A stretch of DNA of 64,000 nucleotides, taken from assembly GCF_029892045.1 (NCBI RefSeq), contig NZ_CP120368.1, positions 2,230,001 through 2,294,000 on the forward strand. Direction: 5' to 3'. The notes beneath the pieces were generated by a model, which saw only the letters and a list, made by a program, of their open reading frames with translations, was not told the DNA's origin and did not search any database. The stretch is from Sinorhizobium numidicum. Its GTDB lineage: Bacteria; Pseudomonadota; Alphaproteobacteria; Rhizobiales; Rhizobiaceae. Positions 54,442 to 63,357 of this stretch are shown one piece after another. Made by a program: the position numbers and the translations under genes. Each line of letters begins with the position of its first letter. The first letter of the stretch is position 1.

Positions 54442-55446
54442 TCACCCCCGCCGCCTGAGGATCGCAACGAAGGCAATGCCGCCGGCAAGCCCGGTGATAA
54501 CGCCGATCGGCATGTCTTCGGGCGCCATAACGACGCGGGCGACGAGATCGGCGAGGATGAGCACCAACGCTCCGGCAAAGGCGGAGAGCGGAATGACGCG
54601 CACATTGTCGCTGCCTGCGAAGAGGCGCACGAAATGCGGGATCATCAGGCCAACGAAGCCGATCGCGCCGGAAAAGGCCACCATGACGCCGGTCAAAAGC
54701 GCAGTGACGACGAAGAGCGTCAGGCGGAAGCGGCGGACCGGGATACCGAGCGTCATCGCCGTTTCGTCGCCCATGGCGAGCGCGTTGATCTCGCGCGCCC
54801 GGACGATAAGCCAGCCGAGGCATGAGGCAAGCGCGAGCGCCGGATAGAGGAGATGCGGCCATTGCGCGAGCCCGAGACCGCCGAGCATCCAGAAGATCAC
54901 GGTGTGGACGGCGCGCGGATCGCCGAGAAAGATGAGCAGGTTGCCGCCGGCCGTGAGCGTGAAGGCGACGGCGATGCCGGCAAGCACGAGGCGGTCGGCG
55001 CCGGTGCCGAGCACGCGGGTGACGAGCGCGACCAGCGTGGTGGCGGCGAGCGCACCGGCAAAGGCAAAGAGCGGCACCGTCGCGAGCCCCAGAACGAGGC
55101 CGGTATGGAGCAGCGCGACGATCGCTCCGAGCGCGCCGCCCGCCGAAACGCCGAGGAGATGCGGATCGGCAAGCGGGTTTCGGGTGACCGACTGCAGCAC
55201 CGCGCCGGTGACCGCAAGCCCTGCACCGACCAACCCCGCCAGCACCACGCGCGGCAGGCGCACATCCCAAACGATGCTTTCCCGGCCAGCCGACCAGAAG
55301 GCCTCGACACTGCCCGGCGCGAGCTTGGACGCGATGATCGACCACACCGTCGCGACCGGGATCGGCGCCGATCCGAGCGATACGCCGGCAGTCACGGTCA
55401 GGCACAGCAAAAGCAGCGCCGCGAGGAAGAAAAGCGCGGGTCTCAC
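54442..55446 (-). CDS. FecCD/BtuC-type ABC transporter permease
   Basis: 334 residues, about 9-10 hydrophobic helices. RLPRVVLAGLVGAGLAVTGA, SVTRNPLADPHLLGVSAGGA and FSGAIGFVGLMIPHFVRLF are the conserved FecCD/BtuC motifs. Last gene of the importer group, separated from the binding-protein gene by a 280-bp spacer holding a palindromic element. Given the cobalamin riboswitch at the head of the group, the likely substrate is cobalamin or a precursor corrinoid. Confidence 0.9.
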   Translation of the reverse strand: MRPALFFLAALLLLCLTVTAGVSLGSAPIPVATVWSIIASKLAPGSVEAFWSAGRESIVWDVRLPRVVLAGLVGAGLAVTGAVLQSVTRNPLADPHLLGVSAGGALGAIVALLHTGLVLGLATVPLFAFAGALAATTLVALVTRVLGTGADRLVLAGIAVAFTLTAGGNLLIFLGDPRAVHTVIFWMLGGLGLAQWPHLLYPALALASCLGWLIVRAREINALAMGDETAMTLGIPVRRFRLTLFVVTALLTGVMVAFSGAIGFVGLMIPHFVRLFAGSDNVRVIPLSAFAGALVLILADLVARVVMAPEDMPIGVITGLAGGIAFVAILRRRG

Positions 55447-55474
55447 GTTGGTTTCATACTTTCCGCTTCAGACC

Positions 55475-55580
55475 TACAGCGCCGCGCGTCTTATCAGACG
55501 CGCAAAGGACGCTGTAGCGCCTTGAATTGCTGCATGTTTTTATCCTTAAATCGGCTACGATTTAAGGAAACATGCAGTAG
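55475..55580. repeat. RIME-like element inside the importer gene group
   Basis: GC module TACAGCGCCGCGCGTC...GACGCGCA, then AAAGGACGCTGTAGCGCC, linker TTGAATTGCTGCATG and AT hairpin CCTTAAATCGGCTACGATTT. It interrupts the presumed operon between binding protein and permease and could modulate transcript stability. Confidence 0.78.
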
Positions 55581-55726
55581 AGCAAGCGCCGCACCAGTGA
55601 TGTGACGACTTGTGATGAAAAATTAGAACTTTATGCCGCCTTCCTAATCTATTGTGTGAGAAGTGGCGTGATGGAAAGTCGGCATGTGGATGTTCGGCGG
55701 CGTTGTTCCGCTTGCCGCTGCCGCAC

Positions 55727-56674
55727 TCACATCACTTCTGCATGAAAACTCTTCGCCAGCCGCTCGATGGCGTCGACGTTGCGCGGACCCGGCGTCGCCT
55801 CGACGTAGTCGAGTACGACGAAGCGATCGTTCTTCACCGCCTCGATGGTCTTGAAAGCCGGATTGTTCTTCATGAAGGCGATCTTCTGCTCGGCCGTCAC
55901 TTCGCCGTAGTTGACGATGACGACGACCTCCGGATCGCGGTCGATCACCGGCTCCCAGGAAATCTCCGTCCAGCTCTTCTCGACGTCGTCCATGATATTG
56001 TTGCCGCCGGCCGCCTCGATCATCGCTGTTGGAATGCCGTAGCGACCCGAAGTGAACGGCTTTTCCTCACCCGAGTCGTAGACGAAGACCCGGGTCGGGC
56101 GCCGAGCGTCCTTGATCTTTCCGGTAATCTCGGCGAGTTGCCGGCGATAGCCCTCGACCAAGTCCTCCGCCCTCTCCTCCACGCCGAAGATGCGGCCGAG
56201 GTTCAGCAGATCGACGAACATGTCCTCCATCGTCGGCTTGCCCTTCGACATTATGTGGATGCAGCTCTCCGTAAGCTCATAGACCTTGATGCCGAAAGGC
56301 GACAGCGTCTCCGGCGTCACCTCCCCACCGACCTTCATGCCGTAGTTCCAGCCGGCAAAGAGGAAGTCGGCATCGGCGTTCAGGAGCACCTCCTTGGTCG
56401 GATATTTTTCCGCAAGCTCCGGCAGTTCCTTGACGCCCTCGCGCAGACGCTCGTCGAGCGTCTTCCAGCCGGAAACGCCGGTATAGCCGACCATGCGGTC
56501 CTCGAGCTTGAGCGCCAGCATCATTTCCGTGAGATTGACGTCGTTGGAAACCGCCCGCTGAGGTGCGGCGTCGAAGGTAACGTCGCGGTTGCAGCTCTTG
56601 ACGGTGACGGGGTAGGCAAACGCCGGCGCGGCGCCAAGGAGAATGGCGCAGCCCGCGAGAAAAATTCTGTTCAT
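55727..56674 (-). CDS. ABC transporter periplasmic binding protein (BtuF/FecB-like)
   Basis: 315 residues from the ATG at 56674. A signal peptide MNRIFLAGCAILLGAAPAFA precedes YPVTVKSCNRDVTFDAAPQR, the usual start of PF01497 binding proteins. Further: EMMLALKLEDRMVGYTGVSG, LFAGWNYGMKVGG and VFVYDSGEEKPFTSGRYG. The long-helix two-lobed fold binds siderophores, haem or corrinoids. Start overlaps the ATPase stop by 4 bp. Corrinoid binding is inferred from the riboswitch. Confidence 0.88.
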   Translation of the reverse strand: MNRIFLAGCAILLGAAPAFAYPVTVKSCNRDVTFDAAPQRAVSNDVNLTEMMLALKLEDRMVGYTGVSGWKTLDERLREGVKELPELAEKYPTKEVLLNADADFLFAGWNYGMKVGGEVTPETLSPFGIKVYELTESCIHIMSKGKPTMEDMFVDLLNLGRIFGVEERAEDLVEGYRRQLAEITGKIKDARRPTRVFVYDSGEEKPFTSGRYGIPTAMIEAAGGNNIMDDVEKSWTEISWEPVIDRDPEVVVIVNYGEVTAEQKIAFMKNNPAFKTIEAVKNDRFVVLDYVEATPGPRNVDAIERLAKSFHAEVM

Positions 56675-57516
56675 CGGATGTCTCCTGTGGAGCGAAAGAG
56701 GGAAATTCGAGAGCTGGATGCCTCGGCGGGCGGAAGCGAGAAGGAAAAGCGGGAAGCATAGCCTTCGGCGGCCGCATGTGCCGTCGCGTGAACGCCGAAG
56801 GCGGTGGAAAGGGCCGATGGCCGCAGCACCTCTTCGGGGCTCCCGAATGCAGCGAGCCGACCTTCCGTGATGATCGCGACATCGGTCGCGAACTCGGCCG
56901 CGAGATTGATGTCGTGGAGCGTCGTGACAATGGTGAGCTTCAGCCTCTTCAGGAGCTCGATAATTTCGAGCTGATGGCGGATGTCGAGATGGTTGGTCGG
57001 TTCGTCCAGAACGATGATGCGCGGCTCCTGCGCCAACGCTCGGGCGATCAGCACCCGCTGCTTTTCGCCGCCCGAAAGAGTGGCGAATTGGCGCCTGGCG
57101 AGATGCGCGAGATCGAGATGATCGAGCGCGTGCGCCACCTGGTTCCGATCCCGTTCCGTCCAGCCGCGCATGCCCTCGCGCCGTGGGATGCGGCCCATCA
57201 TCACCACATCGCGTACGCTGAAGGGAAAATCGCCGGGCATCTCCTGCAGGACGACGGCGATGGTCTTTGCCGCCTCGCGCGCCGTCATCGCCCAGAGATC
57301 GACGCCATCCACCTCGATCCGACCGGCAATCGGCTGCACCGCGCGATAGAGGCAGCGGAGCAAGGAGGTCTTGCCGGCGCCGTTCGGGCCGATAATCGCA
57401 AGCCGGCTGCCCGGCCCGATGGAAAAGCCGATATTGCGGACCAGCCGCAGGCCCGGACGCGGCCCCCATTCCAGTCCCTCGACGCTGAGTGCCGCGCCTT
57501 GCTCAACGCAGCTCAT
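56671..57516 (-). CDS. ABC transporter ATP-binding protein (BtuD/FecE-like)
   Basis: 281 residues. Walker A IIGPNGAGKTSLLRCL, the Q loop in VVLQEMPGDFPF, signature LSGGEKQRVLIARALAQ, Walker B IIVLDEPTNHLDI and switch His in TTLHDINLA. It pairs with the FecCD permease and binding protein. Located 18 bp after the DUF1636 gene. Confidence 0.93.
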   Translation of the reverse strand: MSCVEQGAALSVEGLEWGPRPGLRLVRNIGFSIGPGSRLAIIGPNGAGKTSLLRCLYRAVQPIAGRIEVDGVDLWAMTAREAAKTIAVVLQEMPGDFPFSVRDVVMMGRIPRREGMRGWTERDRNQVAHALDHLDLAHLARRQFATLSGGEKQRVLIARALAQEPRIIVLDEPTNHLDIRHQLEIIELLKRLKLTIVTTLHDINLAAEFATDVAIITEGRLAAFGSPEEVLRPSALSTAFGVHATAHAAAEGYASRFSFSLPPAEASSSRISLFRSTGDIR

Positions 57517-57534
57517 GAGACACCCTCCCCGCCG

Positions 57535-57981
57535 TCACTGGAACCATCCCACGCTCTCCTCGGAAACGAGGAGCGCCGCAGGAGTGCGGGCGAGCGTGTT
57601 GCCGGTGAGACCGGCGCAAAAAAACGGGTTAGCAGCCGCATCCCGCTCCAATGTAGAAGGATCTGCTGCATGCATTATGCCGCCGCCGCCTTCGGCGTGG
57701 GCGGCGGCAAAGCTGACGAGATCGTCGACATCCTCTTCCGGCGCGATGTCACCGAAGAGGTAGGTCGCCTTGGCGGTTGCCTGGAAGGCGATCGTGCAAG
57801 GCCGCGTGCAGCCGGCCATGCACACCGTGCCGGCGATGGAAAAATCCTCGCCGAGCGGCTGGCCGAGTGCCGAAACGCTGCGGTTCAACAGCGCCAGCAG
57901 TTCGGCGCCGAGCCGGCAAGGCCCGCCGGTGAAGCGGCAATCGGTCGATACGGTTATCTTGTGCTGTCGGAAATTCGCCAT
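57535..57981 (-). CDS. DUF1636 protein with a Cys cluster
   Basis: 148 residues from the ATG at 57981. The Cys pattern TDCRFTGGPCR and VCMAGCTRPCTIAF is typical of DUF1636, a thioredoxin-like ferredoxin-type metal-binding family often linked with cobalamin genes. First gene after the riboswitch. It may handle cobalt or a corrinoid, or form an Fe-S cluster; function is not established. Confidence 0.82.
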   Translation of the reverse strand: MANFRQHKITVSTDCRFTGGPCRLGAELLALLNRSVSALGQPLGEDFSIAGTVCMAGCTRPCTIAFQATAKATYLFGDIAPEEDVDDLVSFAAAHAEGGGGIMHAADPSTLERDAAANPFFCAGLTGNTLARTPAALLVSEESVGWFQ

Positions 57982-58102
57982 GTCTGTTCTCCGCCGGATT
58001 GGGCCGGAGAGAAAATGGCGAAGATGCAGTGAAGCGGTCGCCCGCTGTGCCTGAGCCAGTTCTTTTCCATCGGAACACCCCGTCCGTTGTGGTTGATCGG
58101 TT

Positions 58103-58262
58103 CGATGGCAGGTCTCCTGGCTCGCGGGTCGCTGCGCATCCACGTCTTCCCGGCTTTTCGCCAGTGACATGGTGTGAATGCGCTTTCCGCTCACAGTTGC
58201 GGGGGCAGCCACGGTTTCGGCCCCTTCTGGGTCGTCCTCACCGTGTTCCCTTTTCAGCCACT
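58103..58262 (-). promoter_or_regulatory. Cobalamin (B12) riboswitch
   Basis: On the minus strand the order of conserved elements is complete: GGGAACACGGTGAGG near 58250, GCTGCCCCCGCAACTGT at about 58190-58208, CACTGGCG and GGGAAG downstream, and GAGCCAGGAGACCTGCC (the B12 box) ending near 58105. It lies about 125 bp upstream of the DUF1636 gene and should shut off the importer group when adenosylcobalamin is plentiful. Confidence 0.93.
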
Positions 58263-58486
58263 GCCGAGTCACGGCAGCAGCACCATCGCACTCTTGGTGG
58301 CACGAATCGCCGCACGAGGCAACGGGTGGAAGGGAGGCGGATGCGGATATCAACACGGTTGGCCCCGGCAACAATTTGCGATGCGTGATCGTTGTTATAA
58401 AATAACATTACGTGCGGCAAGAAAAATTTGGCTGGAAGCTCCCGTATTCGCGGTGGGGATGCCTCGCCGCGATACTGCCGCCCGAC

Positions 58487-60265
58487 TCAGCGCACCAATG
58501 GCCATACCCACATCAGCATCGGCACGGCGACGAGCACGATCACGATCGAGAGCGGCAGGCCGAGACGTGGATAGTCGCTGAAGCGATAGCCGCCGGGGCC
58601 CATTACCAGCGTGTTGCACTGGTGGCCGATCGGGGTGAGGAAATCGGAGCCGGCGCCGATTGCCACCGCCATCAGGAAGGCGTCCGGGCTATAGTTGAGG
58701 GCCGTCGCGAAGCTTGCGGCGATCGGCGCCATGACGAGCACCGTGGCCGCATTGTTGAGGAAGGGTGTGACGGCCATGGCGGCAATGAGGATAAGGGCGA
58801 GTGCGCCGGCCGGCGGCAGGCCCGAGGCCACACCGCTGAGCCAGCCGGCGATGAGATCCGATCCACCGGTTGTGCGCAGCGTATCGCTGACCGGGATCAG
58901 CGCCGCCAGCATCACGAGGATCGGCCCATCGACAGCGCGGTAGACGTCGCGCAGTGGAATGACGCGGAAGACCACCATGGCGAGCGCGGCCGCAAAAAAG
59001 GCGACCGGCACCGGCACGACGCCGACGGCCGTCGCGCCCATGGCCGCCGCTAGAACGAGGATCGGCACGGTCGCATAGCGGATGGTGCCTAGCAGGATTT
59101 CCCGTTGGGCCAACGGCAGACAGCCGAAATCCTGGAGGAACGACGGCAATTCCCGGCGCGTTCCCTGCAGCACGACGATATCGCCGGCCCGCAGCCTTAT
59201 GCTGCCGAGGCGCTGCTTCAGCCGCTCGCCCTGGCGGCTGACGGCAAGCAGGTTGACGTTGTGCCTGTTGAAGAGCGCGAGACGCTGCGCCGACATGCCG
59301 ATGAGCGGCGAGCCGCTGGCGATCACCGCCTCGATCGCCTCGATCTCGACACGCGCCTTGTCGTTCGGCGTTGGCGAACGATCGCCGGAGATCTTCAGCT
59401 TCGCCTGGGAAACGATGCGGTCGAGCGCCGCCGGCCCACCTTCGAGCAGCAGGATATCGTCGGCTTCGATCGCTATGTCGGGCAGCGGCGCCAGATGCGT
59501 GCCGCGGCGGAATATGGCAATGACGACCGCGCCCCCGTCGCCGAGCTTGACCAGGCTGCCCAGCGGCTTGCCGATTGCCGGAGAACCGGCCGGGACCACC
59601 GCCTCGGAGGTGTAGTCGGTGATCTCGATCGCGTCATGCACTGCGGCCTGCTGGCTCTTGCGCTCCGGCACAAGCCGGTAGGCGAAAAGCAGAAACACCG
59701 CGCCGACCAGCGCCAGCGACGCGCCGACCGGCGTGAAGTCGAACATGGTGAAGCTCTCGCCGGTCAGATCCGCGCGCATCCGCGACACGACGACGTTCGG
59801 CGAGGTGCCGACCTGCGTCATCAGCCCGCCGATGAGCGCGCCGAAGGCCATAGGCATCAGAAACACCGAAGGCTGCACATTCGAGCGCCGGGCGAACTGA
59901 AAGGCAACCGGAATCATGATCGCGAGCGCCCCAATATTCTTGATGAACGCGGAAAGCACGGTGACGGTGACGACGAGAAGCGCGAGTTGCGCCCGCACCG
60001 ATTGCAGGTTCGGCAGGAAACGCTGGATCGCCGCATCGACGACGCCCGAACGCGCAACGCCGGCGCTAACGATGAGCGCGCTGCCAACGATGATGACGAT
60101 ATCGTCGCTGAACCCGTCGAAAGCGCGATCGAAGGGTACGATACCGACGGCCACCGAAAGCATCAGCGCCGAACAGGCGACAACGTCATAGCGGAAGCGG
60201 TCCCATATGAAGAAGACCATCATCGTGCCGAGAACAAGAAATGAAAGGGACTGTTCGGCGGTCAT
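58487..60265 (-). CDS. SLC13/DASS-like permease with two TrkA-C (RCK_C) domains
   Basis: 592 residues from the ATG at 60265. The N-terminal membrane part has FIKNIGALAIMIPVAF and GGLMTQVGTSPNVVVSRM (the SNT-type substrate motif); two cytosolic RCK_C domains follow (about 215-380), with VVPAGSPAIGKPLGSLV and AVIASGSPLIGMSAQRL; the second membrane half contains VTPFLNNAATVLVMAPI and LTPIGHQCNTLVMGPGGYR. Architecture as in SLC13 permeases for sulfate, dicarboxylates or related anions. Single gene; substrate unknown. Confidence 0.88.
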   Translation of the reverse strand: MTAEQSLSFLVLGTMMVFFIWDRFRYDVVACSALMLSVAVGIVPFDRAFDGFSDDIVIIVGSALIVSAGVARSGVVDAAIQRFLPNLQSVRAQLALLVVTVTVLSAFIKNIGALAIMIPVAFQFARRSNVQPSVFLMPMAFGALIGGLMTQVGTSPNVVVSRMRADLTGESFTMFDFTPVGASLALVGAVFLLFAYRLVPERKSQQAAVHDAIEITDYTSEAVVPAGSPAIGKPLGSLVKLGDGGAVVIAIFRRGTHLAPLPDIAIEADDILLLEGGPAALDRIVSQAKLKISGDRSPTPNDKARVEIEAIEAVIASGSPLIGMSAQRLALFNRHNVNLLAVSRQGERLKQRLGSIRLRAGDIVVLQGTRRELPSFLQDFGCLPLAQREILLGTIRYATVPILVLAAAMGATAVGVVPVPVAFFAAALAMVVFRVIPLRDVYRAVDGPILVMLAALIPVSDTLRTTGGSDLIAGWLSGVASGLPPAGALALILIAAMAVTPFLNNAATVLVMAPIAASFATALNYSPDAFLMAVAIGAGSDFLTPIGHQCNTLVMGPGGYRFSDYPRLGLPLSIVIVLVAVPMLMWVWPLVR

Positions 60266-60599
60266 AGGCGGTACCCAAAGCACTGACTGGTCGGAACCTT
60301 TTACAAACGAACCCGCGCAGCCGCCACCGAACCAAACGCGCACGCAGTCGGACGGTTCGCGCGCCGTTCATAGAGATCGGCGAGCCCAGCTACTACATCC
60401 TTCAAAGCACCCCGGGGAATCAACCAAAATATCAGTAAATCGCCGGCCAGCCGGCATGCATCACCAAGAAATTGCACCGGAGCTGGTCGTTCCTATGATC
60501 GTTGCCGGATAAAGAATAAGATGATGCGGCAGTTGATGTGCAACGACCGGTCCAGCGCAACGAGATGGGGCGCTGTGCCGATGCTCAGGAACATTCGCC

Positions 60600-60875
60600 A
60601 TGAAGATCGCCCTGCTCGCCATTTGTGCAGCCCTTTTAAGCGCCTGCAGCTCGACAGTGGTCGGCTATGGCAGCCAACTGGAACCGATTCCAGGCAGCAT
60701 CACTTACGGCGGCCAGCCGCGCACGAGACTGACCAAGGCGCCGGTCGGCAGCATTGTGCCCCACCAGTTCTTCGATAATTTCGGCCATCGCGTCTATGAA
60801 ACCTACATTATCGAGCCGGACCGCTCGCTGCGGCTGACGAGCCGTCGCATCGATTACGAAGTCTTCAACGACTGA
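60600..60875 (+). CDS. Small lipoprotein, tandem copy 1
   Basis: 91 residues. MKIALLAICAALLSAC carries a lipobox (LSAC). The mature part has LEPIPGSITYGGQPRTRLTK, APVGSIVPHQF, VYETYIIEPDRSLRL and a C-terminal acidic end. It is closely similar to the product of 61031-61327, so the pair is a tandem duplication. Function unknown; probably membrane anchored. Confidence 0.82.
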   Translation: MKIALLAICAALLSACSSTVVGYGSQLEPIPGSITYGGQPRTRLTKAPVGSIVPHQFFDNFGHRVYETYIIEPDRSLRLTSRRIDYEVFND

Positions 60876-60942
60876 TCGATTTCGAGTGACGCTCGAAGAA
60901 AATCGTAGAGGAGCATTATTGCTCTCCCCCTTTGCGGGGTTC

Positions 60943-60996
60943 TCAGCGCGGCTGACGAGCCGCCGGATAGACTGTGACGTTTTCAGCGATAGATAG
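60943..60996 (+). pseudogene. 3' remnant of a third lipoprotein copy
   Basis: Between the two lipoprotein genes, RLTSRRIDCDVFSD followed by a stop matches RLTSRRIDYEVFND at the end of copy 1. Only about 17 codons remain. It shows that the array once had three units, or that unequal exchange left a 3' end behind. Confidence 0.7.
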
Positions 60997-61030
60997 AAGG
61001 GAGACGGATCCTGAAATTGCGAGGATTGCC

Positions 61031-61327
61031 ATGAAACATCTTCTTGCCGCCCTCTGCACCGCCGTTCTGCTGAGCGGCTGCGAGGCCACCGCCGTTGGCT
61101 ACTCGGCAGGCTACTCGCCCTACCTTGAGCCCATTCCCGGCAGCATCACCTATCGTGGCCAACCGCGCACGCGGCTCACCAAGGCGCCGGTCGGCAGCAT
61201 CGTGCCGCACCAGTTCAACGATCGGTTCGGCCGCCGGGTCTATGAGACCTACGTGATCGAACCGGACCGCTCGCTGCGGCTTGTAAGCCGACGCTATCGC
61301 TTCGATTTCTTCGGCGACGACGACTGA
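61031..61327 (+). CDS. Small lipoprotein, tandem copy 2
   Basis: 98 residues from the ATG at 61031. MKHLLAALCTAVLLSGC has a lipobox (LSGC). The body repeats that of copy 1 (LEPIPGSITYRGQPRTRLTK, APVGSIVPHQF, VYETYVIEPDRSLRL) but the end differs (YRFDFFGDDD). Likely the same cellular location and function as copy 1, which is unknown. Confidence 0.82.
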   Translation: MKHLLAALCTAVLLSGCEATAVGYSAGYSPYLEPIPGSITYRGQPRTRLTKAPVGSIVPHQFNDRFGRRVYETYVIEPDRSLRLVSRRYRFDFFGDDD

Positions 61328-61567
61328 TCTGTCCGTCACGCGGTTGGCGACCGGCGGACGAAGGCCACTGTTGCCAAAGGTATTCACGGACCGGGCGCGC
61401 CGTAGAGTGCGCGGTGCCCGGCCGGGCGGCAATGGCCTATCCTCCTCCTCCTCACGCTCGCTCGAAGCGTCGTCCAGGTCACGGTCGAGCAATAACCGCG
61501 AGGCTCGCCGCACGCTCGGTGGCGCCCGGCGATAGAAACGTACCAGACGATCGGCCCGTCGGCCCTC

Positions 61568-62275
61568 TCAGTCGAACTTCTCGTGCGCGTCCGCCTTTCC
61601 CATCACCCAGTAGCCGGATGCTTTCGTCCAGGTGAGCGGATGCCCTCGTTGTTCCACGAGATAGGAGCGGATTGCCCGCGTCACGGCGGCTTCGGCGGCA
61701 ACCCAGACGAAGGTTTCCGGTTTCAGGTCCGCCTGCTTCACCAAAGAAAGGAGAGCCGAGGGGTTGGCGGCGTCGGAAAGGGGGCGGCAGGCCCAGAGCA
61801 TGTTCAATTCGGCCCGCGTTTCGAACGCCTGACGCTCCTGCGGGTCCGCTACCGCGACGACACTGGTGATCTCGGTACCCGCGCTCGCTTCTTCGATCCT
61901 GCGGCCGATGGCCGGAAGCGCGGTCTCGTCGCCGACGAGAAGCCAGCGTTTGACGTCTGCCGAGACGATCTGAGAACCGCGCGGACCTCCGATTTCGAGC
62001 CTGTCGCCGGGCCGGGCATCAAGCGCCCATTGGGTAGCGGGACCGGCGTCGTGAACGGCAAAGTCGATCACGAGCTTCGCGAGTGCGCGTCGTATCGGCG
62101 CGGCGTGTAGTCGCGGCGTGCCTCTTCGCTCGAAGACGTGGGAACGATGACCTTCACATGGTCGTCCGGCCCGAGGCTGACGAAATCCGCAAGGTCCTCA
62201 CCGGTGAGTGTGATCCGCAACATAGCGGGGTCAACCGCTCGACATAGCGACCGTGAGCGACCGCCGCCTCAACTC
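61568..62275 (-). pseudogene. Siderophore-interacting (SIP/ViuB-like) FAD reductase, multiply frameshifted
   Basis: The intact C-terminal frame (62071 to 61568) has VIDFAVHDAGPATQWA, WLLVGDETALPAIGRRIEE, FVWVAAEAAVTRAIRSYL and GYWVMGKADAHEKFD, the NAD(P)H-binding half of SIP proteins. Upstream pieces of the N-terminal FAD half lie in other frames: MLRITLTGEDLADFVSLGPD from 62223, and VERLTP and RRSLTVA beyond that. At least two or three indels are needed to explain this, so it is a genuine pseudogene. It would have reduced ferric siderophores. Confidence 0.7.
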
Positions 62276-62755
62276 ATGACGCACGCGTTCGATGCGAGGG
62301 GCGGCCGTTAGGAGACCTGAATGATCTGAAATATTCATTTGTGTCCTTTCGAGACTTTCAGCCTCGGTTCTGCAGGACACAGTCGCGCAGACCGAAACGG
62401 GAAAGGCGTTCGATCATACGCGTTGAGTGACGTTAACGCTTACGTGCATGAGCGTGGCGCTCATGCAGATGACGAGGCTTTGTACGATGTCGCCCCACTA
62501 GCGGCAAGCCGGGTTGAGGCTTCGCCGTTCACAATATGTTGAGCGGCGTTGTCAACATTATGCATTCCCGCCAGCCAGTCGGGCAAAAGGCGCGCCGCCG
62601 GGATATTAACTTAGTAACCTATCGAAATACTGCTGGACGAGACCCCGTTTCTTCTAGATGCTTTGCGGCGTCGACACGGCTCCAATGCGAGCTTGGACCG
62701 ATAGGACTGGAGGATAGGCCCCTCATGTCCCGCTCCGAGGAGCGGAGCGCATGTA
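62276..62755. other. Gene-free spacer
   Basis: 480 bp next to the decayed SIP gene. No open frame with protein-like composition, no tRNA and no copy of the palindromic element was recognised. Composition is slightly less GC-rich than the neighbours. Confidence 0.4.
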
Positions 62756-63124
62756 ATGTCTAGCCGGTTTGTCATCGCCATCGTCGCTCTTGCCTGCACC
62801 CTGGCCGGAATCGTCATTTCGCCGGTCGTGGCGAGACTGCCGGCATTTGCGCCGTTAAACACCCATGCCGATGCGATCGTTGATCGGTCCGGCGGGAACA
62901 ACGATGCCTCAGGCAAAGCGCCCCATCGCGGAAATTCCCCAGGTGCCGCAACGGCGGTCGAGATTGCCGAAACGAGGAAGGAAGACTACCCGTCGTCATC
63001 AGCACTTTCGCCAACGTGCAAGCGCCGTCCAGCGGTCGTCGATCACGCCTGCGAGAGCAATTCCGTTGATCGAGCCCAGCATCTCGATGTCGGTAAAACC
63101 GCGAAAATATCCGCGCGTGCCTGA
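62756..63124 (+). CDS. Doubtful small membrane-anchored protein
   Basis: 122 codons. Only the N-terminus looks protein-like: FVIAIVALACTLAGIVISPVVA is a plausible signal anchor. The later part is Ser/Arg/His-rich and overlaps the decayed receiver gene on the other strand, so the reading frame may have been extended by decay. No family recognised. Confidence 0.3.
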   Translation: MSSRFVIAIVALACTLAGIVISPVVARLPAFAPLNTHADAIVDRSGGNNDASGKAPHRGNSPGAATAVEIAETRKEDYPSSSALSPTCKRRPAVVDHACESNSVDRAQHLDVGKTAKISARA

Positions 63125-63270
63125 AGCATCTGAAGAGCCTCGTCGGCATTGGCGGCTTGGAAGACCTTGAATCCGGCTTCCATGAGGAAATCGGCCGCCG
63201 TCAAACGCACGAGCGCTCGTCCTCGACGAGAAGCACGACCGGGTTTGCTGACGGGAGCTTATCGATTTCG
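62985..63270 (-). pseudogene. Decayed CheY-like receiver gene
   Basis: Minus-strand pieces in different frames give VVLLVEDER, then TAADFLMEAGFKVFQAANAD and EALQMLQARADIF, then FTDIEMLGSINGIALAGVI, the successive strands and helices of a single-domain response regulator (with the phospho-acceptor Asp in FTDIEM). At least two frameshifts separate them. It lies downstream of an intact receiver gene on the same strand. Confidence 0.65.
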
Positions 63271-63357
63271 CGCAGGCGAAGTCTCCAACAATTGCGCGAA
63301 ACGCCGAACGTGGGTCTTTGTCCCGCTGGAGGATCCGCGTACAGCGCCGTGTCAGAT

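Noticed and set aside
14061..55580. Repeated hairpins considered as a dispersed CRISPR-like or attachment-site array
   Set aside because: Copies are scattered singly between genes without spacers or integrase genes and fit intergenic palindromic elements.
59105..60244. 379-codon plus-strand frame opposite the SLC13-type permease
   Set aside because: Arg/His/Asp-rich antisense shadow; the minus strand has membrane helices and RCK_C domains.
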